This document shows, piece after piece, positions 46,529 to 56,649 of a stretch of 64,000 nt of DNA. Source of the DNA: Ancylomarina longa (lineage in GTDB: Bacteria > Bacteroidota > Bacteroidia > Bacteroidales > Marinifilaceae); contig NZ_RJJX01000004.1 of assembly GCF_003996985.1 (NCBI RefSeq), positions 108,419 through 172,418 on the forward strand. The letters are read 5' to 3'. A model generated the notes under the pieces. That model searched no databases, was not told the origin of the DNA, and was given only the letters and a program-made list of their open reading frames with translations. How positions within the stretch are numbered: position 1 is the first letter of the stretch; each line of letters starts with the position of its first letter. The position numbers were made by a program, and so were the translations under genes.

Positions 46529-48028
46529 TTATCCTTCCGTATCCCAGTTCATAGAACGACCCAAAGCTTTATTCCAGCCTTTAATTAAGGTTTGAGATTT
46601 TTCCGGCGACATGCTTGGTTCAAATTTTTGATCTATTGCCCATTGTCCTTGAATATCATCTGTACTTTCCCAATATCCCACGGCCAAACCAGCCAGATAA
46701 GCTGCTCCCAAAGCAGTTGTTTCTAATGTTTTGGGGCGAATCACTGATACTCCTAGCACATCCGATTGGAACTGCATTAGAAGGTTGTTAATAACTGCAC
46801 CTCCATCCACACGCAATTCATTGATTTTAATTCCTGCATCTGCTTCCATTGCCTTTAAAACATCCATTACCTGAAAAGCGATTCCCTCTAAGGCAGCTCT
46901 GGCAATATGTGCTGATGTTGAACCTCTGGTTAGACCTACGATTGTTCCTCTGGCATACTGATCCCAATGTGGAGCTCCTAATCCTGTTAATGCAGGAACT
47001 AAGAATACACCTCCATTATCTGCCACCGATTCGGCAAGTTCCTCTACTTCTTCCGAAGTTTTGATGATTCCTAAACCATCGCGAAGCCACTGAACAATAG
47101 CTCCACCCATAAAGATACTTCCTTCCAAAGCGTAAGTAGTTACCCCATTAATTTGCCATGCAATTGTGGTAAGCAGATTATTTTTAGATTTTACCGGAGT
47201 AGTTCCTGTATTGCAAAGCATGAAACATCCTGTACCGTAGGTATTCTTCACCGAACCCGGTTTCAAACACATTTGTCCGAAAGTTGCAGCCTGCTGATCG
47301 CCTGCGATACCAGCGATAGGTACCTCATGAGCAAATAATGTTGTTACAGTATGTCCGTATATTTCGGATGAAGACTTTACTTCCGGTAGCATACTGGCAG
47401 GAATATCAAAAAGCGCTAACATTTCAGTATCCCATTCCAGAGTTTTGATGTTATATAGCAAGGTTCTACTTGCATTCGAAACATCAGTTACATGAACGGC
47501 ACCTTGAGTTAATTTCCAGATTAACCAGCTATCAATGGTTCCGAATGCCAATTTACCTGCTTCGGCCTTTTCACGTGCTCCTTCCACATTATCAAGTATC
47601 CATCTTATTTTAGTTCCTGAAAAGTAAGCATCGATAATCAAACCTGTCTTATCCTGAATCATCTCTGCATAACCATTGGCTCTTAATTCATCGCAATATT
47701 TTGAGGTTCTTCTGTCCTGCCAAACAATTGCATTGTAAATTGGTTCACCTGTTTCCCGATCCCAAACTACTGTTGTCTCTCTTTGGTTGGTGATACCAAT
47801 GGCCGCAATACTTTTACCATTCACTCCTACCCGAACAATTGCCTCTGCTGCTACTCCTGCCTGTGTTGACCAAATCTCATTAGCATCCTGTTCCACCCAT
47901 CCCAGCTGCGGAAAGATTTGTGTAAATTCTCTTTGAGCGGAACTTATAATTTCTCCCTTTTTATTAAAAACAATAGCTCTGGAACTGGTAGTTCCCTGAT
48001 CGAATGCTAAAATAAATTTTTCTTCCAT
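46529..48028 (-). CDS. glpK: glycerol kinase (canonical)
   Basis: A 499-residue FGGY-family kinase converting glycerol and ATP to glycerol-3-phosphate. The phosphate loop [12 protein letters not shown] (Asp10 to Arg17) is canonical. The substrate motif [27 protein letters not shown] and the adenosine motif [16 protein letters not shown] are all intact. It lies downstream of the glp uptake genes, after a terminator, so it probably has its own promoter in the 276-bp gap. A second, divergent glycerol kinase is at 54472-55971. Confidence 0.96.
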   Translation of the reverse strand: MEEKFILAFDQGTTSSRAIVFNKKGEIISSAQREFTQIFPQLGWVEQDANEIWSTQAGVAAEAIVRVGVNGKSIAAIGITNQRETTVVWDRETGEPIYNAIVWQDRRTSKYCDELRANGYAEMIQDKTGLIIDAYFSGTKIRWILDNVEGAREKAEAGKLAFGTIDSWLIWKLTQGAVHVTDVSNASRTLLYNIKTLEWDTEMLALFDIPASMLPEVKSSSEIYGHTVTTLFAHEVPIAGIAGDQQAATFGQMCLKPGSVKNTYGTGCFMLCNTGTTPVKSKNNLLTTIAWQINGVTTYALEGSIFMGGAIVQWLRDGLGIIKTSEEVEELAESVADNGGVFLVPALTGLGAPHWDQYARGTIVGLTRGSTSAHIARAALEGIAFQVMDVLKAMEADAGIKINELRVDGGAVINNLLMQFQSDVLGVSVIRPKTLETTALGAAYLAGLAVGYWESTDDIQGQWAIDQKFEPSMSPEKSQTLIKGWNKALGRSMNWDTEG

Positions 48029-48130
48029 AATTATACAAACAGATTACATGGATTCAAGACCAACGAATTTAATCATTTCTATAAGTTCTGTATCCTGAAA
48101 GTGGAAACTTCTGTATTATCAAAACAAAAA

Positions 48131-48159
48131 AATCCCGTCTACCAATGGTAGACAGGATT
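48131..48159 (-). terminator. terminator of the glpD-glpT-glpQ-porin unit
   Basis: AATCC-C-GTCTACC (48131-48143) and GGTAGAC-A-GGATT (48147-48159) form the stem, and on the minus strand it is followed by seven T. It separates the porin gene from glpK. Confidence 0.85.
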
Positions 48160-48304
48160 CCCGGATTTAATTACTTAATTGTGTTTGACGCAAATCAACA
48201 CCTCATAAATAATCGGATTAAATGACAACTTAAAAGAATAAATAAAAGTTACCCTTGAAGGTCTAACATTACTAATTAACTAGCCAAATTAATCTTACTT
48301 ATTA

Positions 48305-49627
48305 CTAGAAATTTACTTGAACTCTAGCTTTTAACATTCCTATTTTTTCATCCAATGGATATTTTTGATTTGTAACATCCATCAAGCTGTAATTAAGGCG
48401 GAACATGATATTATCATTCAAATAATAATTCACCGCAGCACTATAAGTTTCAGCTTTTCCACCTGCAATACTCATGTTACCAACGCCAGTTAAAGCAGTA
48501 GCTAGATCTGCATCGCCATAAGCACCATTAAAATAAGTACCATCAATATCATTTAAATTGGTATTGTCGTAACGTACTAAGAATTCATAAGTACCGGCTT
48601 TTGGTCTGTTAATATATGCAGTAGAAGATTTGTAAGAATAGTTATCTCCAACTAAGAACCCAATCTGAGCATAGTAAGCTTTTGTTTGAATATCACGTAA
48701 CTTACCATACCAGTCAGGATAATCCTTAGGTTTTGTTGGCCACACGTAAGTAACGTAAAAAGCAGGACCATCTTTCATTAAACGAGACATGTAATCATCA
48801 TCTCTGGTAACATTGGTTTGAGTGAATTCTGATTGAAACATGAAAGGGCCACTAAGTACCAAAGCCTGAAAGTTAAAACGCATATCGGTTCTTGCTCCTG
48901 TAATATCAGCATTCAGGAATTTGTGCTCAGGACCTGCATTCAAAACTACTTGACGATTGTAATCATCATCATTAAAAGCTTCATTAAATCCATTTGCTTC
49001 AGGAATTCTGTAAGTAAAGGAACCTCCTAATTGCACAGTCAGATTTTCTTTGCTTATTGGTGTATAAGCCAATTTAGAAGTAGTAGAAAATCCCTGATCA
49101 CCTTTATTCATATTATCTACAGAACCAGCAAAAACACCTGTAGAACCGTAAAATTTGTTGGTATAATAAGTGTATCCTAAACCAATGCTACGACCAATTC
49201 CCATAGCTTGAGTTGTATTAGATGCTCCGCTAGATGCAGAAGCCTCAATTCCGAATGGCTCGAAAAAATTACCAAGTGTAAAAGTGCTGTTTTTAGAATA
49301 ATTATATCTTAAAAAGGCATCCTTTATTTTTACTTCGTCATTACCAAAACCAATGTTGATTTTAGCGATCCATTTTCCCCAGGTTACTTTCGTTCCTAAA
49401 CGAACATCATGAATAGATGCATCGGAACTCAAATCGGTAACATCATCGAAATAGTGAACACCATCCATATAAATTCTACCATTGAAGTTGATTTTATAAT
49501 CCTGATCTCCAGAAGTTAGAACGATTCCACCTTTGTTCGTTTTTGCGGTCAATTGCTTTTCCTGACCGATAGCATTGCTTGCAAACAAACCCAAAGCCAG
49601 GGCTGCTATATATATTTTTTTAAACAT
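48305..49627 (-). CDS. outer-membrane porin (OprP/phosphate-selective type)
   Basis: A 440-residue porin. Signal peptide about 1-21 (ending NAIGQ). The barrel has features of the phosphate-selective porin family: FNGRIYMDGVHYF, LRYNYSKNSTFTLGNFFEPFG, and a C-terminal strand MLKARVQVNF. It is 41 bp after the glycerophosphodiesterase gene, so it probably admits glycerol-3-phosphate, phosphate or glycerophosphodiesters through the outer membrane (inference). Confidence 0.85.
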   Translation of the reverse strand: MFKKIYIAALALGLFASNAIGQEKQLTAKTNKGGIVLTSGDQDYKINFNGRIYMDGVHYFDDVTDLSSDASIHDVRLGTKVTWGKWIAKINIGFGNDEVKIKDAFLRYNYSKNSTFTLGNFFEPFGIEASASSGASNTTQAMGIGRSIGLGYTYYTNKFYGSTGVFAGSVDNMNKGDQGFSTTSKLAYTPISKENLTVQLGGSFTYRIPEANGFNEAFNDDDYNRQVVLNAGPEHKFLNADITGARTDMRFNFQALVLSGPFMFQSEFTQTNVTRDDDYMSRLMKDGPAFYVTYVWPTKPKDYPDWYGKLRDIQTKAYYAQIGFLVGDNYSYKSSTAYINRPKAGTYEFLVRYDNTNLNDIDGTYFNGAYGDADLATALTGVGNMSIAGGKAETYSAAVNYYLNDNIMFRLNYSLMDVTNQKYPLDEKIGMLKARVQVNF

Positions 49628-49668
49628 GTTATTCGAATTTTATGTTATTGATATGTGAAATTTTGATA

Positions 49669-50979
49669 TTAATAACCCAAGGAAGTTAATACCTCTTGAG
49701 CTGTTCCAATCACATCACGTTTTTGGTATTCCATTGACAAATCTGTCAGGTTGGTAAAACCTCCATCGATAAACATGTTGCGATTAACATCATAACCAAA
49801 ATCACCACTCACTTCACGATCTGAATTTTCAAATCTTGAAATTCCGTTATAGAAATAATCACCATTGTATCTTCTTAATTGATCCTCTGTATCAAAAGTA
49901 TAAGCATGAACAATCATTCCGGCACGGTGGTACATTTCACACATCCATGGCTCAGTTAACTCAGGATAATTATTAGGTTTTCCTTTTATAGAAGGACCAG
50001 CAATTTCACAATTATACTCCACTGAGAAATTGATAAACTCAGCCAAAGATTCAATAGTATTTGAAGGACGAACATAAGAAGCACTTTCATCTTCCCATAA
50101 CAACATACACTTAGGGATTCCTGGTAATTCTTTTTCTAATTTAACTGCTGATTCACGAGAGAATGTTTGTAACACTACACGACCATTTGTATTCGCAACA
50201 CCCACTTTTCCTGGTACTGTTGGAATTGTTTTTGGAGAGGTAGTAATATTCCAGCCATATTCTGTTAAAGCTTTAGCTAAATCAGCTTCCATTCCTGGAA
50301 ATAAGTATGGTTCTTTGGTTTCAGGATAGATTCCAGGACGATTACCATTATCATCAGGATCGACTTCGAACTCATAAAATCCAGCCCACTGTCCATTTTC
50401 ATCTAATCTGGTTAGATCTTTAACAGGCTCTCCATTAACATCTTTTTTAATTCTATATCCTTCTGCAATTTTAGTAACCTCTTCTAAGGTTAATATTTTT
50501 TGTCCCACGTAAGCTGGACGTGCATTCTCTGGATATTCATCATTGAACCATGAACCTGCATCTAGTTTACGAAGGTCTACTAATGTAAAGTAACTTACAG
50601 GATAGTCTTCTTTTCCTGGTAATACACTTTCAATATTAGTGGTGCGTCGTAAGTTATCATCATGTAATGCTATTAAAACACCATCTTTCGTTCTTTGCAA
50701 ATCCAACTCTAAATAATCTCCACCCATATTTCTTGCCCAACGATAAGCAGGTTCGGTTTCTTCAGGTGCCCAAAAGTTAGTACCACGATGCGAAATAACT
50801 GCATCCATCTTCACATAATCGCGAATTGTTTTTGCTTGTGCACTTAACTCATTCAAAGGATAAGTTTGGTAATAATTGTAAGCATTGTAATCAGGAGTAT
50901 CATCTTCACAGCCTGCGAATCCAATGCTGAGCAAGAATAATGCACCTACAAATAAATTTTTCAGATTATAATTCTTCAT
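49669..50979 (-). CDS. glpQ: glycerophosphodiester phosphodiesterase lipoprotein
   Basis: A 436-residue periplasmic or surface lipoprotein (Cys24 in LSIGFAGC). The GDPD TIM barrel has catalytic His64-Arg65 (VISHRGTNF), Glu91 and Asp93 (YLELDLQRTKDG), and His106 (LIALHDDNL). It would split glycerophosphodiesters to glycerol-3-phosphate and an alcohol. A roughly 60-residue insertion follows residue 170, as in other Bacteroidetes members. It sits between glpT and the porin in the glp operon. Confidence 0.93.
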   Translation of the reverse strand: MKNYNLKNLFVGALFLLSIGFAGCEDDTPDYNAYNYYQTYPLNELSAQAKTIRDYVKMDAVISHRGTNFWAPEETEPAYRWARNMGGDYLELDLQRTKDGVLIALHDDNLRRTTNIESVLPGKEDYPVSYFTLVDLRKLDAGSWFNDEYPENARPAYVGQKILTLEEVTKIAEGYRIKKDVNGEPVKDLTRLDENGQWAGFYEFEVDPDDNGNRPGIYPETKEPYLFPGMEADLAKALTEYGWNITTSPKTIPTVPGKVGVANTNGRVVLQTFSRESAVKLEKELPGIPKCMLLWEDESASYVRPSNTIESLAEFINFSVEYNCEIAGPSIKGKPNNYPELTEPWMCEMYHRAGMIVHAYTFDTEDQLRRYNGDYFYNGISRFENSDREVSGDFGYDVNRNMFIDGGFTNLTDLSMEYQKRDVIGTAQEVLTSLGY

Positions 50980-51049
50980 TTGATTTATTTATTAAAGGTT
51001 AGTATAAAAAATTCAACTATTTATTTTCTGGTTTCACCCAGATATTTCT

Positions 51050-52384
51050 TTAATGTATTCCGTTATGTCCTTTATATTCCTGATACCAGGATATTCCTAT
51101 TAAGATTATCGCTGCAACACATGCTCCCAAAAGAACAATGAAACCACCTGACCATCCCCATTTATCAACTACAGCACCCATTGCAATATCAGCGAATAAA
51201 GCACCTCCCATATATCCAAAAAGTCCGGTTAAACCAGCAGCAGTTCCTGCAGCTTTTTTAGGCACCAAATCCAGAGCATGAACTCCAATTAACATTACTG
51301 GACCATAAATTAGGAATCCGATACAGATTAAGGCAATAGAATTGGCAACAAGAGAATTACTTACCCAATACATAAATACGGATACCATAACCAATACCAT
51401 ATAAATAATACTGACTGGTGCTCTTTTTCCATGAAACACCTTATCACTTAAATATCCACAAAGCAGTGTACCTGGTATAGCAGCCCATTCATAAGCAAAA
51501 TATGCCCAACCACTTTCTTGAATAGAAAAACCTTTAGCTTCTTCCAAATATAATGGAGCCCAATCCAGCACACCATAACGCACCAAGTATACAAATGCAT
51601 TTGCAAAAGCAATAGACCACAATAATCTATTCTTCAGAATATATTCCATGAATATCTGCTTGGCACTCATCTCTTCTTCAAACTTATCAGAGTACTCGTC
51701 AGGATAATCATCTTTAAACTTTTCAATATTTGGAAGCCCGCATGATTGTGGAGTATCACGAATCAAAAGCCAGGCTATAAGCGCAACAACCAAGGCTATA
51801 ATTCCAGGAAAGTATAGTTTTGCGTGCCAATCCGTAAAAATAGCGACCCCTAAAATTGCTAATGGGCCAATAATACCACCACCAACATTATGAGCAACAT
51901 TCCAAATTGACATTTTGGTACCACGTTCTCTAATTGAAAACCAGTGAACCATTACTCTCCCACATGGAGGCCAACCCATTCCTTGAAACCATCCATTCAT
52001 GAGAAGTAAGGCAAACATGATTGCAATCGATGACGTTGCAACAGGTAATAAACCCATTGTTATCATGGTAATTGCCGATAACACAAGACCTAAAGTTAAG
52101 AATCGTCGTGCATTGCTTCGGTCGGACACGTTGCCCATAATAAATTTGCTCAGTCCATAAGCGATAGAAACTCCAGATAATGCAATTCCCAATTCGGTTT
52201 TACTATATCCTAAATTAACCAAGTCGGGCATCACTAATGAGAATACCTTTCTTACAAGATAATATCCGGCATATCCAAGAAATATTCCAACGAACACCTG
52301 CATACGCAATCGTTTGTAAGTCGGAGTAATTTTTTCATCCGGAAGCAGCGCTTTATGCGCTGCTGGTTTAAGAAATCCAATCAT
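51050..52384 (-). CDS. glpT: glycerol-3-phosphate/phosphate antiporter
   Basis: A 444-residue MFS transporter with about twelve helices. The substrate-binding arginines Arg45 ([13 protein letters not shown]) and Arg269 ([12 protein letters not shown]) are both present, at the same numbers as in Escherichia coli GlpT. Phosphate antiport is known for the family. It imports glycerol-3-phosphate made by GlpQ and feeds GlpD, whose gene is 26 bp upstream. Confidence 0.95.
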   Translation of the reverse strand: MIGFLKPAAHKALLPDEKITPTYKRLRMQVFVGIFLGYAGYYLVRKVFSLVMPDLVNLGYSKTELGIALSGVSIAYGLSKFIMGNVSDRSNARRFLTLGLVLSAITMITMGLLPVATSSIAIMFALLLMNGWFQGMGWPPCGRVMVHWFSIRERGTKMSIWNVAHNVGGGIIGPLAILGVAIFTDWHAKLYFPGIIALVVALIAWLLIRDTPQSCGLPNIEKFKDDYPDEYSDKFEEEMSAKQIFMEYILKNRLLWSIAFANAFVYLVRYGVLDWAPLYLEEAKGFSIQESGWAYFAYEWAAIPGTLLCGYLSDKVFHGKRAPVSIIYMVLVMVSVFMYWVSNSLVANSIALICIGFLIYGPVMLIGVHALDLVPKKAAGTAAGLTGLFGYMGGALFADIAMGAVVDKWGWSGGFIVLLGACVAAIILIGISWYQEYKGHNGIH

Positions 52385-52410
52385 TATAATGAGTATTTAG
52401 TAATTAACTT

Positions 52411-53973
52411 TTAATTCAAAATATATCTCGAAGCCAGGTTAGTGTATTTTTTCACCTGCTTATCTTCCCACTCTTTATCGAATCCAAATTCTTTGGCTAA
52501 CAATCTGGCAACTTCTGGAGCCATTCGAATGCTTTCTTTTGCATCGAGTAATAAGGAACGGGTTCTACGAGCTAGAATATCCTCAACGCTACGCGCCATT
52601 TCATATCTCGCACCCCATACTACCTGAGCTTTAATAATTTTAAGCTTCTCACTTAAATATTCCCCCAGTTCCGCATTTGACTTCACCAAATTCAAGATTT
52701 TTTCTTCATCGGAGCCGTAAAAGTACATTGGATTTTTTAAATCAATATTCTGCTTATATCCATGTATTTTTAGGTTACGGGTAACCGATTTCTTTTCTGG
52801 TAATCCAGCTGTTTTTGCAATAGTATTCATCACATCTTCTGCCATTTGTCGGTAGGTAGTCCATTTACCACCAATTAATGAAACCATACCTGATTTGGAA
52901 ACAACTATCTTATGTCCTCTGGAAATCTCTTTTGTTTTTTTACCTTCTCCACTTGGTGCGGCTAATGGTCTTAATCCTGCAAATACACTGCGTACATCAG
53001 AACGTTTTGGAGGCTTCACTAAAAACCTACCAGCTGTTTCCAAAATAAAATCAACCTCTTGTTCCAATGCTTGCGGTTCTAGTTCAGCAACATCTTTCTG
53101 AACATCAGTAGTTCCCACCACCACTTTATCATGCCATGGCACTGCAAATAAAACTCTTCCATCGTCTGTTTTTGGAATCATTATGGCATAGTTTCCCGGA
53201 ACAAATTCTTTATCCAACACTAAATGTACTCCTTGACTTACACGAACAATATCTTTAGCACTTGGTTCATCCATTTTAAGTACCTCATCTACAAACACAC
53301 CGGTAGCATTCAATATAGCTTTTCCACGAATGGTAAATCTATCACCAGATTCCATATCTCTGGCAATAACAGTATCTACTCGACCATTGCTTTTTTGTAA
53401 ACCTTCCACTTTCATGTAATTCACCGCCAAACCTCCGTTCTCAATAAAGGTTTGAGACAGATTAATTGCAAGACGTGAATCATCAAATTGTCCGTCATGA
53501 TAAACCACTCCTCCGCAAAGATTTTCCTTTTTAAGCGTAGGTATATATTTTAAGGTTCTTTTCTTAGAAAACGGTAAAGATCTTCCATAACCGAGCTTTC
53601 CTGCCAACATATCATACATGGTTAAACCCAACGTATAGTAAGGAGTACCCCACCAAGTATAATTTGGAATAATAAAAGATTGATCTTTCACCAAATGTGG
53701 CGCATTTTTTTTCAAAATTCCTCTTTCGCGCAATGCCTCTAACACAAGAGCAATATTTCCTTGCGCCAAATACCTCACTCCTCCATGTACCAATTTGGTA
53801 CTTCTACTTGAGGTTCCTTTGGCAAAGTCATCTTGTTCTAATAATAAGGTTTTATATCCCCTTGTTGCAGATTCTATCGCTGATCCCAAACCTGAAGCGC
53901 CACCTCCAATGATAATCACATCCCATTCTTGATTAAAACTCTTCAGCTCCTTAAGTATTTTCTTTCTTTCCAT
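52411..53973 (-). CDS. glpD: aerobic-type glycerol-3-phosphate dehydrogenase
   Basis: A 520-residue FAD enzyme at the inner membrane. The Rossmann motif is GGGASG (23-28, IIGGGASGLGSA) and the family signature is KGTSSRSTKLVHGGVRYL. C-terminal DAO_C blocks include EKLKIIKAQVVWGARYEMA. It oxidises glycerol-3-phosphate to dihydroxyacetone phosphate, passing electrons to the quinone pool. It is the first large gene of the operon, 33 bp after a 48-residue small ORF. Confidence 0.95.
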   Translation of the reverse strand: MERKKILKELKSFNQEWDVIIIGGGASGLGSAIESATRGYKTLLLEQDDFAKGTSSRSTKLVHGGVRYLAQGNIALVLEALRERGILKKNAPHLVKDQSFIIPNYTWWGTPYYTLGLTMYDMLAGKLGYGRSLPFSKKRTLKYIPTLKKENLCGGVVYHDGQFDDSRLAINLSQTFIENGGLAVNYMKVEGLQKSNGRVDTVIARDMESGDRFTIRGKAILNATGVFVDEVLKMDEPSAKDIVRVSQGVHLVLDKEFVPGNYAIMIPKTDDGRVLFAVPWHDKVVVGTTDVQKDVAELEPQALEQEVDFILETAGRFLVKPPKRSDVRSVFAGLRPLAAPSGEGKKTKEISRGHKIVVSKSGMVSLIGGKWTTYRQMAEDVMNTIAKTAGLPEKKSVTRNLKIHGYKQNIDLKNPMYFYGSDEEKILNLVKSNAELGEYLSEKLKIIKAQVVWGARYEMARSVEDILARRTRSLLLDAKESIRMAPEVARLLAKEFGFDKEWEDKQVKKYTNLASRYILN

Positions 53974-54006
53974 GACAGGTATTTCTTTTAAATCTTTCTG
54001 ATACGA

Positions 54007-54153
54007 CTACAATTCTTTTTCCCAAAACTCCCATATACTCGCATAAGTATTTTCATGTTCTGGAAAGCTTGTCTTTTTCTGAGACACCAAAATATCCAGA
54101 AAAAACTCATACAAACGATTGCCTAATTCCAACTCAAATTTTTGATTTTCCAT
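54007..54153 (-). CDS. 48-residue small ORF upstream of glpD
   Basis: An ATG-initiated frame of 48 codons (MENQKFELELGNRLYEFFLD, then ILVSQKKTSF and NTYASIWEFWEKEL). It ends 33 bp before glpD and shares the promoter region. The composition looks coding: charged and aromatic residues, no rare-codon excess. It may be a small accessory protein of GlpD or a leader peptide. No domain was recognised, and short length limits certainty. Confidence 0.55.
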   Translation of the reverse strand: MENQKFELELGNRLYEFFLDILVSQKKTSFPEHENTYASIWEFWEKEL

Positions 54154-54192
54154 GATGAATAAATTTTTATAAAATATATCCCAATACCTAAC

Positions 54193-54209
54193 ACATAGTA
54201 TACCTATGT
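54193..54209 (-). promoter_or_regulatory. palindrome in the glp operon promoter
   Basis: ACATAG and CTATGT are separated by TATAC. The site lies about 15 bp upstream of the -7-like box at 54171-54178, over the likely -33 region, so it is a candidate repressor operator. No regulator is assigned. Confidence 0.45.
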
Positions 54210-54416
54210 TTATTTTGCAAAAAAAGGGAAGATCTCCTTCCCGTCAAATCAATTCTTCAAGGCAAATTGATTTTTAAAATCACCCTAATAAAATCTGACT
54301 CTACAAAGCTATATAAAATACTTAGCTTTACAATGTATGTGGTAATAATATGCAATATTCTTATTTAGACTAATTCTACAATAACGATACCATCCTAGAT
54401 AACAGTAATTTACTCT

Positions 54417-54449
54417 ATAAAAAAAGCTGTGTGATATTCACACAGCTTT
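54417..54449 (-). terminator. terminator of the padR-glpK2 unit
   Basis: AAAGCTGTGTGA (54423-54434) and TCACACAGCTTT (54438-54449) form a perfect stem; seven T follow on the minus strand. Confidence 0.88.
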
Positions 54450-54471
54450 AATAATCTAAAATAAAATTCAT

Positions 54472-55971
54472 TTAATCATTCGCATCCAGCCAATTCAAAG
54501 ATCGACTTAGTGCTTTTTTCCAATATTTTTTGTCGTGGAGTATCAAATTCTTCTCCATCTTAACATTAAACTCTTTGGTGATTTTCCATTGATTTCTAAT
54601 TTCATCTACATCCGACCAAAAACCAACAGCGAGCCCAGCCAAATACGCCGCACCTAAAGCTGTAATTTCTTTAATTTTTGGTCTCACTACTGGAATTCCT
54701 AGTATATCAGCCTGATATTGGAGCAATGTATTATTAGCCATTATGCCACCAACTCTTAATTGCTTAATTTTTAATCCGGAGTCAGCCTCCATAGCATCCA
54801 ATACATCTGATGATCTGTGGGCAATTGATTCAAGAGATGCTCTTGCAATATGACCAGCTGTTGTACTCATATTTAATCCCCAAAAAGTACCCCGTGCATA
54901 TTGATCCCAATATGGAGCTCCCAAACCAGTAAAAGAAGGCACGATATAAATTCCACCATTATCCTTTTCGGTAAGGGCTAATTCTTCTATCTCTTCTATG
55001 GAGTGAATCAAATTCAAACTATCTCTTAACCACTGAACAGCAGCACCACCAATAAAAACACTACCCTCCAAAGCATAAGTAATCTTTTCACCAATACTCC
55101 ATGCAATAGTAGTTATTAAATCATTTTTCGATTTTACCGGTTGATCCCCTGTATTCATAAGAATAAAGCAACCAGTATTGTAAGTATTATTAACCATACC
55201 TTTATCCAGACAAGATTGACCAAAGAGTGCTGCTTGCTGATCACCACAGATACCGGAAATAGGAATCTCAACTCCGAACAAAGATTTTCTAGTCATGCCA
55301 TACACTTCACTTGAAGAACAAACTTTTGGCAAGATCGATTCTGGAATTTGAAGTAATTCCAAAATTTCTTTATCCCATTTCAACTCATGAATATTGTACA
55401 ACATGGTTCGGCTGGCATTAGACACATCGGTAACATGTTTCTCCCCTTTCGTTAATTTCCAAATTAACCAACTATCTACTGTCCCAAATGCAAGTTTACC
55501 TTGCTCTGCTTTTTCACGCGCACCTTTTACATTATCTAACAACCATTTGATTTTAGTAGCCGAAAAAAATGCATCTAAAATTAAACCAGTCTTATCTCTA
55601 ATAATTGAAGCATAACCGTCTTGCTTCAATTGATCACAGATATGTGATGTTCTTTTATCTTGCCAAACGATGGCATTATAAATAGGTATTCCTGTCTCCC
55701 TATCCCAAATAATTGTAGTTTCCCGTTGATTGGTAATTCCAATTCCAGCGATATCATTTCCACTCAATCCAACTTTAGCCAACACTTCCTCTGCTACCGA
55801 AGCTTGAGAATACCAAATCTCTTCTGCATCCTGTTCAATCCATCCTAGCTTTGGGTAATATTGCTCATATTCTTTTTGAACAAGTGAAACGATCTCTCCA
55901 TTTTTATTAAAAATGATTGCTTTGGATATAGAAGTTCCCTGATCCAAGGATAAAATATAGTTTTTCATCAA
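54472..55971 (-). CDS. second, divergent glycerol kinase-like protein
   Basis: A 499-residue FGGY kinase clearly related to the canonical GlpK at 46529 but changed at key spots. The phosphate loop reads DQGTSISKAIIF, so Thr14, Ser15 and Arg17 of the canonical form become Ser, Ile and Lys. GTGCF becomes NTGCF, and the adenosine motif DGGAVINN becomes GGIMANN, with the Asp lost. NQRETTIIWD and GDQQA, which bind glycerol and magnesium, are kept. It may have lower activity, another polyol substrate, or a regulatory role. It is 29 bp after a PadR gene. Confidence 0.85.
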   Translation of the reverse strand: MMKNYILSLDQGTSISKAIIFNKNGEIVSLVQKEYEQYYPKLGWIEQDAEEIWYSQASVAEEVLAKVGLSGNDIAGIGITNQRETTIIWDRETGIPIYNAIVWQDKRTSHICDQLKQDGYASIIRDKTGLILDAFFSATKIKWLLDNVKGAREKAEQGKLAFGTVDSWLIWKLTKGEKHVTDVSNASRTMLYNIHELKWDKEILELLQIPESILPKVCSSSEVYGMTRKSLFGVEIPISGICGDQQAALFGQSCLDKGMVNNTYNTGCFILMNTGDQPVKSKNDLITTIAWSIGEKITYALEGSVFIGGAAVQWLRDSLNLIHSIEEIEELALTEKDNGGIYIVPSFTGLGAPYWDQYARGTFWGLNMSTTAGHIARASLESIAHRSSDVLDAMEADSGLKIKQLRVGGIMANNTLLQYQADILGIPVVRPKIKEITALGAAYLAGLAVGFWSDVDEIRNQWKITKEFNVKMEKNLILHDKKYWKKALSRSLNWLDAND

Positions 55972-56000
55972 GCTTTCTTTTTATAATTTTATTATTTCAC

Positions 56001-56354
56001 TTAAACACTTTCCTTAATCCTCGTAATAGAAAGATTTAGAGAATCAACATATTCCTTCATTACTTCCAGGTGAGAAGTTCCTGTCTCAGTAAGTTTATAA
56101 TATTTTCTGGGAATTCCTGTATCCATTTCGGCCCATTCTGAGCTAACTAAATTCTCTTTTTTCAGCCTATTTAGGAGTGGATAAATGGTACCCTCTGCAA
56201 TTTCGAGAGATGTAAATTGGTTCATTTCACTTATAAGTTCATAACCATAACAAGGCTTCGATCTCAATAACAATAGGATAATGTACTCCAAAAGTCCTTT
56301 CTTAAATTGAGATTTCCACTTGGTAATAAAATACAAATTGATGTCTTCGCTCAT
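56001..56354 (-). CDS. PadR-family transcriptional regulator
   Basis: A 117-residue winged-helix regulator. The PadR opening KKGLLEYIILLLLRSKPCYG is at about 18-37, and the wing region is IYPLLNRLKKENLVSSEWAE. It leads a two-gene unit with the second glycerol kinase. An inverted repeat in its promoter (56381-56393) suggests autoregulation. The effector is unknown. The ATG falls within a few bases of the predicted transcription start, so the mRNA may be almost leaderless. Confidence 0.88.
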   Translation of the reverse strand: MSEDINLYFITKWKSQFKKGLLEYIILLLLRSKPCYGYELISEMNQFTSLEIAEGTIYPLLNRLKKENLVSSEWAEMDTGIPRKYYKLTETGTSHLEVMKEYVDSLNLSITRIKESV

Positions 56355-56361
56355 GGTCTTA

Positions 56362-56405
56362 CAAACATATAAAAAAACACCTTGTGTTACAAGATACTTG
56401 ACAAG
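56362..56405 (-). promoter_or_regulatory. padR promoter with operator-like inverted repeats
   Basis: On the minus strand TATGTTTG (56362-56369) is the -7 box, with TTG about 20 bp upstream. Over that upstream element lie CTTGT-GTT-ACAAG (56381-56393) and CTTG-A-CAAG (56397-56405). This fits binding of a dimeric repressor, most likely PadR itself. Confidence 0.6.
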
Positions 56406-56649
56406 AACACTAAAATAGATTTATTCCGAACTTCATATTCCATTAAAATATTAGAAACGAAAGCAACTTTGCAAAGTTTCATCAAATAAGTATAGAACCA
56501 ATCGAAATAATTATCATTTAAGCTTACATATTTCCTTATTTTTAATCTTCGTAATGATACTTTCTAAAAATTTTTAATAAGTCTTTACATCTATTTAATT
56601 TTTTTTCGCTATTATTGTGTTGAATTAATATAAACCAACTTGCGAAAAA

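Larger units (their letters stand above)
54154..54471. other. glp operon promoter region and glpK2 terminator
   Basis: About 320 bp. It holds a -7-like box (TATATTTT on the minus strand, 54171-54178), the palindrome at 54193-54209, and the terminator of the second glycerol kinase (54417-54449). Confidence 0.55.
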
